Below are positions 27,211 to 38,919 of a DNA stretch of 64,000 nucleotides, piece after piece. The position numbers and the translations under genes were made by a program. The notes under the pieces were generated by a model that did not search any database, was not told the DNA's origin, and worked only from the letters and a program-made list of their open reading frames with translations. This DNA comes from Lucifuga dentata (taxonomy: Eukaryota > Chordata > Actinopteri > Ophidiiformes > Bythitidae): the NCBI GenBank assembly GCA_014773175.1, contig VXCM01001293.1, positions 1 to 64,000 on the forward strand, written 5' to 3'. Within the stretch, counting starts at the first letter, position 1. Every line of letters starts with the position of its first letter.

Positions 27211-29139
27211 GCCCATCCCAAGCCCATTTTAGCTTCGCTCAGACCTGTTGCAAAGTCCAAGGTCCTCTTATTCTCCTTCATGGTGACAGCCCAGTTTATT
27301 ATCTGCACATGCACATGCATATCTCAGTGAATTGGGCTGTTTGTTACTTCCTGCCATGGTTCCTCATGGGGGGCAGAGGGAAAAAAGCCGCCTATACCTT
27401 CACTAATCTGAGAATAAAAGATGAAGACCAAAAGAGAGAAAAAGAAGAGGAATCTCACATTGGAAACTTCTGCATTCTTTAACTCTTTTCTCCCACTTGT
27501 TTGTTTTCATCCTTTCCCTTATGCTCTCATTCCCTGTCATCTCTCCTTCCGCCTCTCTCACTCCAGCGCCCTATGGTCCTTGCTGATGGCCTGATAAGCC
27601 TTGTCCTTGTCAGGCCAAGAAAGTGGGGGATGGGGATGGTCAACAGGACCACAACAAGCAGCCACAACAACAAACATCATAACATCCGGCCAATCTGAAT
27701 TCGTTCATGGATGCCATTGAGTCTCTCTGCCAACAACCAATGACCAACCAATCCTTACACAGATTAGGGCCATTGTCAACCAATCACAGCTGCAGGCCTC
27801 CTTTGGGAGATTTTTCTGTATCTGAAAAGTTGGTGCTGACGTGCTATGGGGCCAGGGAGAGGGAAACTCCCATTTGGAGGTCATTAAGATCAAAGTGATA
27901 ATAGTGGGAAACTCACATCTAGATTCAGCTGTTCCAACATAAACGAAGGGCAGTTTAACACGTCCTAACAGTCCTCCAACGATTAGCATACCTCTGTGCT
28001 AACATATGAGTGTAAGTGCTGCAGAAACGCAATGGCTGTGAGTGACATGTCAGCTCACATCACATCCCTCAGTATTACATAAGGAAGCAATAATCTGAAT
28101 TGCTGTGTCAATTTGGATTTTCAGCAATCGTCAACTTTTCGCTTTCAGTATGAAACTAGAAAAAGCTGATAGGAATTTAACTGCCTCTAACTGAGTTAGA
28201 CAGTTGTCACCATTATGACAAGAAAAAATTAGCTTAGACTAATTTAGGCTGCAGGATATTTTAATGATTTTTTAAAAATACACAGGCATATTGGGCTTTT
28301 CCACAGAAAACACAACATTTTTTAGAGTTTTTACACAAACCTGAGATTACATAGTGTTATTGCATAGTACATTTAGTCCTGGATCACTTCAAGCACATAA
28401 ACACAGGATGAAGGGTGTGACTTTGAGTTCAGGAGATGATTTTCTATTTCCATCAAGTTCATCTAGTTTTCATTTTCTAACAGATTTTATGTCTTCTGAG
28501 GTGAACATAATGATGCTGATAATAAAACTCAATCCTGGATGAGTCCTGGCTGCTCTCTGTAGTACAGTATATGGTATGTGCTGACATTAGTGCAGCTTGT
28601 CCAATGAAAAAGCACAATGAAACGGATAACAGAGGGAGGGCGGAGCTTATGAACAGAGGTGTGCAGGCTAAACCTCATCAGGTTAATACAATATGTGGGT
28701 CATTTTCCAGCCTGAGGCAAATCCAGAGCTGACACCATGGAGGGACAAGACAAAACCTGACAGGCTAAAAGTTAAGTAGCACCTTTCTTCTTCCACTATG
28801 GAGAAGATGCTCCTGATCCCATGTTATAAATCTTTCGAGACTATTGGTAGACTAATGAACACAACTGCTGACAAACTACTGACAGATAATTAATAAATTC
28901 TAGTTATAGTCAATAATTATATACAATACAAATAATTTCTTGGTTATAGCTTTGCAAGTGCAAAGACTTGTTTGTTCCATTTTAAAAGCTGAATAACTAA
29001 GCAAATTTAGGTTATTATAGTTGCTTCAGGTACAACTTAAATACATTTAATCATTTGTTACCCCCACCAAATGTTATGTTTTACCTGTATCTTACCTTAA
29101 TTGTTTGGTTGATTTGTTTGTTTGATCGTTAGCAGTATT

Positions 29140-29740
29140 ACTAAAAAACTTATTAATTGATTTTTTTGAAACTTGACAGAAGGGCCCAGGGAGGACCCCA
29201 TTAAGTTTTGGTACAGATCTGAATCCAGGGCAGATCCAGAAATTATTTTAAAATAATTCAGATATATTGCAAGATAGTTTTTTTTTTGTTTTGTTTTGTT
29301 TTTTTTTTACATTTTTGTCAGTTTCTACAAAAGTAATACACCAATCTCAATGAAACAAATCAGGCATATTTAATCCCATTGTAGATTATCAATAGGAGCA
29401 GTTTGGTCTGGATCTAGATAATAGGGTTATCCCTAGGGTTAACCTAGGGTTACTAATTATTAACCTATTAATTAATTACCTATTAACCTAGGATTAATAG
29501 GGTTAATATTGTTAACCCTAACCCTAACCCTATAAGGATCATCTGGTGGACTAAAATACTGTATATGCTTGGACAGCATTAATGGAATTGCTGTATACTA
29601 ACAAATATGGCTACAAACATTCAACAACAACCACTAATGTGTAGCGAAGGTGAGGCTGATTCAGTATCATAAAAATGGTTTTGATGTATCTTCAATTCTT
29701 ACATAGGTATATATAATTAGAACAAGACAACTTTTATTGA
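29140..29740. repeat. Old dispersed repeat with internal telomere-like segment
   Basis: The text around 'gaaacttgacagaagggcccagggaggaccccattaag' (split here only for description) to 'gcttgctcaggcctggtggaggtactgta' resembles a widespread fish repeat whose consensus contains 'gaaacttggtggaagg' and 'cccattaaattttgg'. A CCCTAA run interrupts it at 29506-29532. Non-coding. Confidence 0.45.
29506..29532. repeat. Short interstitial telomeric repeat (CCCTAA)n
   Basis: Three to four CCCTAA units, with related degenerate 'agggttaacctaggg' sequence just upstream from 29425. Confidence 0.8.
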
Positions 29741-30775
29741 GGCTTGCTCAGGCCTGGTGGAGGTACTGTATTTCAGTCTTTTTTTCAAGGTCTTGGCCCT
29801 GATGAAAAATTGTTGGCCCTTTTTTTTAGCCTAATATGTCTGATTAAATAAAGTTTTTAATGCTATTTGTATCCTTTGGACTCTTTGGTGAATTTTCTGT
29901 TCTTGTTACTACTTCTTCACCTTAAACAGCATCTCAAACTCTCCTTGGTTGAAACTGATAGACCACTTGATTTTTGTTTCAACAGAACAAAATTTGCAAA
30001 AACTTTTCTCCAAGTAAATTGTTGTCATGTTCTCAGACAAACAAAGATGGCTGCCACAATTTTTCCTCACATATTCTTTTCAGTCTGTATGGAAACAATC
30101 CCGAAAAAATCCATAACTACAGTTAAGCATGAAATGCTCTCCTCAGTCACTCACTCTGCTGCCTGATTGAAGTTAAGCTCACCTGAAGATAGCAGCAACT
30201 TGTTATCATGAATTCTGCATGAACCCCAAAAGGAAACATGAAAAGGTTGGCAAGATATCGAGTAACCTGAGATGAGGGACTCCGGAAAGAAAACAAACAG
30301 TGTTTTTACATTTTGAAGCCATAATCACTGGGAGATAGCACATCAGCACTTGGACCTTGAGGACCCTTGGAGAGAGGTCACACTTGACTCACAAATATTA
30401 CCCAGAGCCTGATCTCATTATCACAGCACAGTGAGGTATTTATTAGCAGACCATCTTGAATCAGCCAAACCCAACAAAACACACCGATCAGTCAGTCCAC
30501 TATCATCAATGTGAGAGAGAACCGAGAACTTGACTTATGTAACTGTCTTAAATGAGCCTCATATGCTTATTTTGGTTCTATCACCATGATCCCATGGTGC
30601 AGTGCGAGCACAGTACTGAATGCTCTTTGACCCAAAATCACAATACTGTACTAAAAACCCACAGCTGCTAATTATTCTGCTACCTCTTCATATTAAGCCT
30701 ATACAACAGGAAACAGGTTAAATATGGACACCTCAGGAAGAAGACAATTTGACTTTTATGTTTGTAGTTTTGAGA

Positions 30776-31220
30776 GGTTGATTGACAAGTTCTGAACCTA
30801 ACACATAATGAAGTGAGCAAGGGCTGTAATAGTTTTATAGTGGTAAGTAAAATGATTCCTTTAGTATTCATCTGACGTCAATTCCAGAAGTACTCGAGGC
30901 TCTGTGAGTTGTATAAAATAAAGGTCAACATGCAGTACTTCCTGACTGCTTTCCATGATTGTGATTTCCATTCTGCTCATCTGATTTGTCGCAATCAGAC
31001 TTTCACCTCTTCCCAGATAAGAAAAAGGCTTTAGATAGGATCTGTCTGGGCTCAGATGCTGACATCATATCAGCTGTGGAGGGTTTTTTGGATAGGCAAA
31101 AATATGATTATGTGATAAAATCTTTATAGCATCATTGGCAGAAATGTTTCAAGTTGGAAGGAAACTGCCACTCCACTGTAGCATTTTTCAATGGTAGGTT
31201 CAGAAGTTATCAATCAACCT
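30776..31220. mobile_element. Non-autonomous inverted-repeat element (GGTTGATTG family)
   Basis: The left end AGGTTGATTGACAAGTTCTG and the complement of the right end, AGGTTGATTGATAACTTCTG, are near-identical terminal inverted repeats extending through 'AACCTA'. About 445 bp, no open transposase. Related fragments occur at 22200-22520 and 46690-46860. Confidence 0.75.
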
Positions 31221-32070
31221 TCAGTTAATCACATATTTAAGACACAGTCTGATAAACTCACAGCACAGTAAAAGCTCAAGAAAGGAGAAAAGCCAAAAAC
31301 ACTTTTGAGTCACCCAATCAATATGATTTCCAGTAACAAGATTTGGGCTCTGCAGCGCTGTGGCACTTCTCTTGCTAGTCAAATGGAAAATATTACATAA
31401 TGCACAGACACTTTCACTCTGACAAGCTGCATATCAGTGCAAGAGCAGCAGGAGGAACAGTGCTGGAGTTCAGGTATTATTCCCAAGGAAAGTGCAAAGG
31501 ATTTGCATGAGCTGTTTTTCCTTTCAAACATCCTCTGATCAGCACCTGGTCCCAGCTCCACTCCCTCACAGGCAAATCAGGTGCTAACAGGAAGGTCAAA
31601 AGGAAACCACATGCTCATATTCTTCACAACCTTGCCCTAAAGCCTGGCTTTAATGCAGTCAGTTTTGTGTTAGTATCTATTTTTCCAGCACAAGGAAATC
31701 ACACCCTAACAAAGGGTCATTGGTCAGATTCAGATCCTGGACATTGATGACACATGCTATTCTAAAAGATAATAGACAACATTGCATTATTAATAAATTC
31801 CTCCATACTTGCACAAATTGTAAAACCCCTGAGTCATTTCTATCTTATTTCTAATTCAGGTTTTCATCAGAAAGAGGAAACATAAACATTAGAAATGTGC
31901 GGTCATCTCTTTCACGACAGACAGAAAACCAGATCACAGCTGCTAATGTACCAGGTTCCAGAGTATTTGGTTGTTGATTTTTTTTTTTTCTTTTTTTTTG
32001 GTAAGTTAATTAAACACAAAAATTTTTTCCTCGTTGGGTCTAAGCTATTTCACTGTCCGAGCCCAGTGAT

Positions 32071-32094
32071 TAGGGTTAGGGTTAGGGTTAAGGT
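32071..32094. repeat. Short interstitial telomeric repeat (TTAGGG)n
   Basis: Three perfect TTAGGG units followed by TTAAGG, in the orientation opposite to the CCCTAA run 2.5 kb upstream. Confidence 0.85.
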
Positions 32095-33469
32095 GATTCA
32101 TTTGTTGTTCGGGTGGATCAGGGTGGAGGGATCCAGGAGAAATGTAGCACTTCACTGCAAAGAGCTGTGATAATCTGAGACACAGAGCAGTAAATATAAT
32201 GCAGCATCTAGAACATAACAGGTCTGCAGTGATACACAGTACATGTTGTGTCGAAGGGAATGAAAATTAGCTCTAAGCTAACTCTGGTACAATACATTAA
32301 ATGGCAACATTTATGTTTAGCATTGTACATTGTCCCTTTTAAATAAATGTAATAAATGAATAAATAAATGTAATGAGTGTATGATTTCATACATTCGGTA
32401 CATCAAATTTCTCAGCACTTTATCTCCAAAAATCAGATTTTCATATTCAGTGTGGAAATTATGATTTTCTTCAGAAACTGTTACACAACCTTTTGACTTC
32501 TTTGCTCACTTCCCATCAAACAGCATTATTAGACAGACTTCTGGTTTCTCACTGAATTGCATGTGAAGCCACAAAAGCAACATTGCAGCCACATCAACAA
32601 AACACTTCCTTATAAATTATGAAACAACAGTCAAAGTTGTTGTGCATCTGGATATATTCCAAGATCATAACACCACCATCACCTTTGATCACACACTGAC
32701 TGTAAATTCTGTACATCCCAATAAGAAAAAATTTTCTTTCCATTTCCAGTGTCCAGTTTTGGAGATTACCATGTTTTCAGATCACTTGAAGTAGGAATGA
32801 AGGATTTTTTTTTTATTTTTTTTTAAAGGCAGCAGACCAAATCAGGCTGTAAAATTATTTGGAACTCTATGGTGTACTTATTCCTGAATTGTTCAGTGTT
32901 TTCAGTAAAATGTATTTTTCATTTCCAAACTGCCATGAATAGACTTTTGGTGGGAAACAATGCATCTTACCTATTCATTTATTCACATATTTGTTTATCT
33001 CAGCCTAAAAGTGAGCAATTTTGAAGATATTTTTGTGTTTAAACTTATTTGCAAACAGCACTTTAGCTTGTTAAAATCCTCTAATTCGTCACAAAAATAT
33101 AGTTTGGACAGCACCTGGTTGTCTTTAGACACTGACTGTGGTCTGAAATTAAATTCCTGGTTTTTCTCTGATACAGCATAACACATTTAGAGTAAAGAGA
33201 CGTGTAGCCTATATGTTGAGTTGAAATATGCGAATCTGACCCTGAGCAGATTGGAAGAAAACAAGACTGTCAACAGTTAGGGCGAACACCTGCAGCCTTA
33301 CACCTGCTGAGGCCAGACCTGGGTTCCCTGCGCCTTATGATACTTTTAAACATGAAACTAGCAATCAAACATAAAAAAAAAAAGTTTTTTATTTGTTTTG
33401 TTTTTAAATAACATCAGTTCCATCTATTTTTACATGATGCAGTGGGTCTCAAACTCTCAGTAATCTTAC

Positions 33470-33665
33470 CAGTCAGTCGTCTTCTCCTCAGTTCTGGCGT
33501 AGAAATCAGAGAATTCTGCTGCAGTCTCCACAAAAACCTTTCTCTAGGAATCGGTCCCCAAACAGCAAAATGCGGCTCAGATAAATAAACGCACCGAAAA
33601 AACGCAGCGACTTATTTCCACTGCAGCCTGACTGCGTGTTACCGCAGACTCACTGAGCAGCAATG
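33470..33665 (-). other. pip5k1b: Probable non-coding first exon of pip5k1b
   Basis: The minus strand has a clear GTAAGA donor right after 33470. It is preceded by CpG-containing sequence ('gcggctc', 'cgcaccg', 'cgcagcg') unlike the AT-rich surroundings. Position and strand fit the pip5k1b leader exon. The right boundary is a guess because no transcript start can be read from sequence. Confidence 0.5.
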
Positions 33666-33770
33666 AGCGGAGTCCTGCCCTGCCTGTACGTACACGCGCA
33701 CACGCAACACAAACACTGAAAACTTGAATGCGGCTCCAACACGCCACCTGCAGGACGAGTGCACTCTCTG
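33480..33770 (-). promoter_or_regulatory. CpG-rich promoter-like region of pip5k1b
   Basis: Local CpG density and GC content rise sharply ('cgtacgtacacgcgcacacgc', 'gcgtgttaccgc') against AT-rich flanks, immediately upstream of the proposed first exon. No TATA box is seen, as expected for a broad vertebrate housekeeping-type promoter. Confidence 0.5.
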
Positions 33771-35155
33771 CACTGTCATCTCTAAAACAAAATATTTAGA
33801 TAAAAAAATAATTGGAAATCAAATTATAAAGGTGCATTCAAAAGTAACAAAGTCTGAGAAGAAGAAAAAGAAGAAAATTTAGACATATCATAGCTGTATC
33901 CTGTTACTAAAATGTTCAAGAACACACACAAGGAATAAAATCAATAACAAAATTTTGATTTGTTGAAATTTGAGTTGACATTTGATCTAACACAATAAAA
34001 ACATTAAAATATAATTCACAGTAAACATTTTTCATTTTTTAAATTTTATTTACAATGAAGATTAAATCTCAGGATTAAAGTGTGTACGTGATAGAAAAAG
34101 TTAAAAAAAAAAATTTGAAAGTAAGAATTAGAGTTGGATATAAAAGTTAAGATAAAGAGTGGATAATTCAAAGAAAAAAGCAATGGAAATAAAATACAAT
34201 CAATAAAATGATTAAAACAAACAGCAAAAACCACCAAAAGTAAATGGATACAAGATAGATAATATAACAGTGTATGTCCTGGCTGAATTTTAATACCAAA
34301 AGTAGAGGCCAAAATTAGTTTTAACAAGTTATACTGGGAATACACAAGCTTACAATAATACAGACCTCAAAAATACAGATAGGCGAAAAAACAAAACAAT
34401 AAAAAATACGAGGCTAACAATTCCGACTAGGAGCAGGCTGAGGCAAAGTCAATTAACAGGCCAAAGGTCAAAATTCTTACAGGATAGAAAATAAACTAGG
34501 CAGGCCGGAAAGCAAGAGGGAAAGGCAGCAAGATAATCTGAGAACTAGTGGCAGCAAATAAAAATGTATATAGTAGAACTGTTCCAAATGCACAAAAATG
34601 TCTCCTCCCGACCCAACCTCCCAGACAGACATGCTGCACTGTGGGAGGGGAGCCAGCTGGCATCCAGTTGGTTGGACTTCTGGTCACAGCCGAGCTTCGG
34701 GACCCCAGCACTCGTGTGTAAGTGCTGGGGTCCTGAATGCGTGAATGTGAACGTGTGAGGAGGCTCCACATATCCAAAAACAGTGAGAAGTGAATTAGCA
34801 AGATGCGTATGGAAAACGGCAGTTACCAAAAGTTGTGAGAATGGAAAAAGCCTGACAGATAAATGGCGAGCCCCATCCACCTGTTACACCTGCTACCTGT
34901 CATGCTGTTGACCTAGCATAGACATATCGGCTGGCTTTTCACTATCCCACACCACAGAGACCACACCTACCTCCTGTTGGATGGAGGGTTATGCTCATTC
35001 AAAATTTGATGACAATAGGTGGGTTTTGAGTCGGGATTTAAACATTTCAATCGAGTCAGCCTCTTTTAGGGCTGCAGTTCATCTCTGATCGTTTCAAACA
35101 GCAAATCACAGTCCTTCATATGATGACGGTGAAGGAAACATAACTGTCCTAGTTC
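33771..35155. other. Intergenic, AT-rich, with one perfect hairpin
   Basis: Between pip5k1b and the receptor-like gene. The left half is very AT-rich and featureless. A perfect 13-bp inverted repeat with an 8-base loop lies at 34700-34733. No coding exon is seen. Confidence 0.55.
34700..34733. repeat. Perfect 13-bp inverted repeat, 8-base loop
   Basis: Arms GGACCCCAGCACT (34700-34712) and AGTGCTGGGGTCC (34721-34733) are exact reverse complements around CGTGTGTA. Too short for a microRNA precursor on its own. Confidence 0.85.
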
Positions 35156-38015
35156 TCATGTTTTGCATGCCATCCTGCTCCTTTTCCTTTCAGACTCCAT
35201 GGTCACACTGAGGAGACAGAGCACCATCTTCCATTGTTGGACCATCATCAAAAGCTCTGAAGGCATAAAAAGTACACAAAGTACACTGAGTATCTTTCTG
35301 TCTGCACATACTGTGGGCAACATGTTGAGTACTTAAAGGACCACCCATTACGCATGTTTGAGCCTAATATATTCAATATTCATACATGTAAGGTACGAAA
35401 ATTGAATATATTAGCCTCAAACATGCAAAATAGATGGTATGGTCCTTTAATGTTCACAAACCTCTCACTGGAGTCCTCCTGCCTCTCCAAAATGCTTAAG
35501 TAAACAGTCTCATCATGGTTCCTGAAACATATTAATATTTGACAGTGTTGGTGATACAACAGTGGAATATAAGAGTAATACTAATATATAAATTAATTAA
35601 TATATTAGTAATTACAATATATTAATAGATTCTGCTTACTCTGTTGGCTGTGCATTCTTCTCTGTGTTTTGTTTTGTTTTTTTGCAATAGATGCAAACCA
35701 CAATAAATCCCAGGATGCCTAGAACTACTGCATTGAGAAATGTTACGTCACATAACTGCAAATACAAAATGAATGCACCATAACCATTCAATTAAAATCT
35801 CACCTAACTGATTTTGTCTCAAACAGTGTTTTAAAGAAAGCATCCCAGTAAGCAAGATGACAGAAGAAGACAGAGCAGAAACAAGTGGGATGGGTAGCAA
35901 AAAGTCACGTTTCTTGAATTTAACAAATATTTAATGGAAGATATGAGTTTAAAGATTTTAAAAGGCCAAATGGAAGATATGCCATTGATTACTGACAAAG
36001 ATATTAATCCCTATGTAGGAGAAACTAAGCGCATGCAAAACATTTACCAAGAGCTACAACAGTACATCCCACAGCTGTGTTTGTTTGTGTGGTACTGTTG
36101 GAGTTTGCTGATGGAATTGTAGTTTGCTGATGGATGGTTGGAGTTTGCTGATAGATGGCTGGAATTAAGAGAAAAAAATACATCACTGATAAATCAAAAC
36201 AGTGATCAGTAACCAGCATGATGTAATATGTAGCTGTCAGAAAGGCTTACCTTTGAAAATAGCCGATATATTACTCATGACTGTTCGGAAAAACAAGAGA
36301 GATGTTACACAGGTCAGCGTTACGGGAAGGTAAGACATGTATTATCAGAAACATTACAGACACCCACTGACAGGATTCGATGTAATCATCTAGTGAGTTT
36401 TGATAATAACATCAGGGTGTAAAACTCGTATTCAATATAATTTTTCTTTAAGTTCCAAAATAATCATTGTTCAAGTTCTGTGAGTTAATTCACAAACTGA
36501 ATCTGAATATTTTGCCAAAGGAAATAATGCAAATAAAATTTTAAAATCATAAAGATTCTGCATCATTAAAAACCAGGGGAATCCATGAAACTACACCGTC
36601 CACAAAGCCAGATAAAGTGAAGATTGAACCACTATTCTGATTCACTCTCCGATTCTGAATCTGATCTGGTCGTGAGTGTGATGTGTAAAAAAACAAATAA
36701 ACATGTAAACTAGGCAGCCATCTATTAGTTTTTAGTTTGCACGAGCTTAGAAGAAAACCCATCTTTTCTTATTCTTTTTGTCACAACAAGCAAATTTATC
36801 CTGTTAAAACATGACTAAATCTGTTTCAATGATCAAAATTAGATGTCTTGGTTACACGTAACGATTGTTTTAACAGCATTACCTTAATTCAACATGTGTA
36901 AAGTCTGTGGTATACAATAAAATATGCATCAAAATACTTTTGAAACAATAATCATGGTTAATGTGTGTCTAAAAAACTTTCACTTCAACTAAATTTAGTC
37001 AACATTTAAAGGACCATACCAGTCATTTTGCATGTTTGAGCCTAATATATTCAAATTTCATACATATTACATTACTGACAATCATTTCCCAAAGGATAAA
37101 ACTGTATTTCAGCTTTCCTGATATTTTGCAAAATCTCTTAATCTTTCAATATCAAATACTGAAGCGATACACCCACTTAAAAATCAATGTTTCGCCTTAT
37201 GCAGCCTTATGAAGTCAAAGTCATTTAAATTTTTCGATAAACGCAGGTCTTCTTTTGGGATTACAGACCCCAGTGGAGACATACTTTCATTCCACGCTTT
37301 TTATTGCTAAAATTACGTCACTTCAAAAAAAACCTGAATACATGTCTTGTTTGCAATGACGGATTACCTATTCCAGGAATGATTCAAGTATCAACAAGTT
37401 GATTTTAACAGCGTACCAGTATGAATTGAACCAGTGGCGGTCTGGAAGGTAGGAAAAAAATTTTTAATTCACCATTCAGTATTATGCTTTGGGAAATGAT
37501 TGTCAATGTTATGTGCTTGAAAACTGATTATATTAGGCTCAAATATGCAAAATAGCCAGTATGGTTCTTTAAACTAGATGTCTGGAAATTTTTCACTTGA
37601 AAATAAATGAAGCCAGGCTTACTGGAGCGAGCACCAAGTATTCCTTTTTGGAAAAGATAAACACCACTGAAGCCCTTGTTTTTCTTGGTCACTCTTAAAT
37701 ATAACTTTTAAGAATGCTACGAATCATTATAAAGAATTATTTTGTATATTATGGTGTTTAAACAGTAAAAGTGTGTACCTGAATATTTTGTAGTTTCAAC
37801 GTAGCCATTGTCTCCTTCAAAATCACATTCAATTGGTTTATCAATCGCCAGATACGCTCGACCATCATGCTGGCAGGCGGTGTTGGGTGCTGGGATGCCT
37901 GTGCATTCACGGATGGCTGAATCGTAGAAAATCAGCAAGTCACCACAATATATTTTGGTCACATTATTGGCACATCCTGGATGCTTACAGCCAAACAACA
38001 CAAGGTTGACTCCAC
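35156..38015 (-). CDS. Unrecognised type I membrane protein with ITSM-like tail, 5' end not found
   Basis: Five minus-strand exons join in frame: 38015-37779 (237 bp, phase 1-1), 36280-36251 (30 bp, phase 1-1), 35727-35640 (88 bp), 35521-35462 (60 bp) and 35207-35156 with a TGA stop. Together they give 155 codons including the stop. The first encodes about 79 residues with six cysteines and an NVT glycosylation sequon (GCKHPGC, KIYCGDLLIFYDSA, IECDFEGDNGY); it lacks the C-W-C pattern of an Ig V domain. Next come MSNISAIFK and a hydrophobic VVLGILGFIVVCIYC ending in KK, a single membrane span with a positive stop-transfer. The cytoplasmic tail contains NHDETVYLSILERQED; TVYLSI fits the T-x-Y-x-x-V/I switch motif (ITSM) of leukocyte receptors. 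It ends with a basic SERKRSRMACKT. Phase-1 symmetric exons are typical of extracellular modules. I infer a teleost immune-type receptor and do not recognise the family. The signal-peptide exon is missing; a possible upstream exon at 38099-38147 is weak. The GTTTGT donor at 35461 is also weak. Confidence 0.55.
35333..35450. mobile_element. TTAAAGGACC element, copy 2 (ends only, fold-back)
   Basis: About 118 bp made almost only of the two inverted ends, TTAAAGGACCACCC and ATGGTATGGTCCTTTAA, with 'tgtttgagcctaatatattcaa' and its complement inside. The central part found in longer copies is deleted. It begins 12 bases beyond the fourth exon of the receptor-like gene. Confidence 0.8.
37006..37573. 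mobile_element. TTAAAGGACC inverted-repeat element, copy 3
   Basis: About 568 bp from TTTAAAGGACCATACCAG to CCAGTATGGTTCTTTAAA. Long inverted termini carry 'gcatgtttgagcctaatatattc' and its complement. No transposase. Sits in an intron of the receptor-like gene. Confidence 0.8.
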
Positions 38016-38347
38016 CTGCAACATCATTGGAAACATCGATGAAATAACTCACATAGAGAAAACATTTTCTAATTGTGACTTGGGACTGGTTAGCTTACTT
38101 TGGTTTGCTGGGAGTGCAGAGCTTTGTGATGGTACGACTGCACACTGCTGAAGAAAAGCGAGAAATAGCTCTGGAAGACAAAAATACAGATGAGATAAGC
38201 TATCTAATAGGTGATATTTTACATATTTTTAAAGTTGATTTAAGTTTTAAAACATACTTATGTTAAAGGTCAGAGCTGGGATTTTCCGGATCGTCCACAA
38301 AGAGCACATTCCCTCTGCCCTCTGCTGTAGCCCAGTAAGCCCTAGGC

Positions 38348-38919
38348 CAGAGGTCACTAACAGGCGGACCGCGATCCGGGTCCAGACCCAGAAGCTGTCC
38401 CATACGGACCCGGACCTACAGCCAAAACAGAAGGTTATGATTTAAAACCTGACGGGACGCTTCTATTTTAACCGGTGCAGATTTTGTAGTCTTTACAGTA
38501 GTGGTTTAGTGGATGAGGAAACGCACAGACCAGTTGCTTGGATTTTGGGTCAACACAAAAAGTTTTTTCTACAGTTAAGCACTTTATTTGAACATGCACA
38601 ATTTTCACATTTTATTTATTTTCTCTTATTTTGAAATGCAGCCCTACTTTTATTTAGTAAATGAGAGAACATACATATCGGCAGTCATACATATATGTTC
38701 AGTTCTATGTTATGTGACAATAAATATTGTCAAAAAGGGTTTGAATTTTACTGAATTCATTTGATTTGACAGTCAGGTATTGATTACATGCAGATGTTGG
38801 TACAACTACTAGGCTACTTAACTATATATCACACTAAATAGACATTATGATCTTCCGGACCTTTGCTTCAAGAAATTTTCTCTAACTGGACCTCTTTAAA
38901 TTTTAGTTGAATACCCCTG
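38348..38919. mobile_element. Complete non-autonomous hAT-type element with 8-bp target duplication
   Basis: The 572-bp element starts CAGAGGTCACTAAC and ends with the complement of CAGGGGTATTCAAC, which are imperfect inverted ends typical of hAT elements. It is bounded by a perfect 8-bp direct repeat, CCCTAGGC, at 38340-38347 and 38920-38927. The interior is non-coding with a GC-rich left part ('gatccgggtccagaccc') and an AT-rich right part. Confidence 0.85.

Larger units (their letters stand above)
20329..33469. other. Long 5' intron(s) of pip5k1b
   Basis: About 13 kb between the start-codon exon and the CpG-rich first exon. It holds one possible non-coding exon (24466-24515), GT tracts at 21105-21134 and 21270-21290, duplicated GT/GA repeats around the N at 23955, a long GT tract 26110-26158, duplicated GTGA/GA repeats around the N at 27153, a G-rich N gap at 26975, an element near 22200-22520, an old dispersed repeat at 29140-29740, telomere-like repeats at 29506-29532 and 32071-32094, and an inverted-repeat element 30776-31220. 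No protein-coding exon is seen. Confidence 0.6.
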
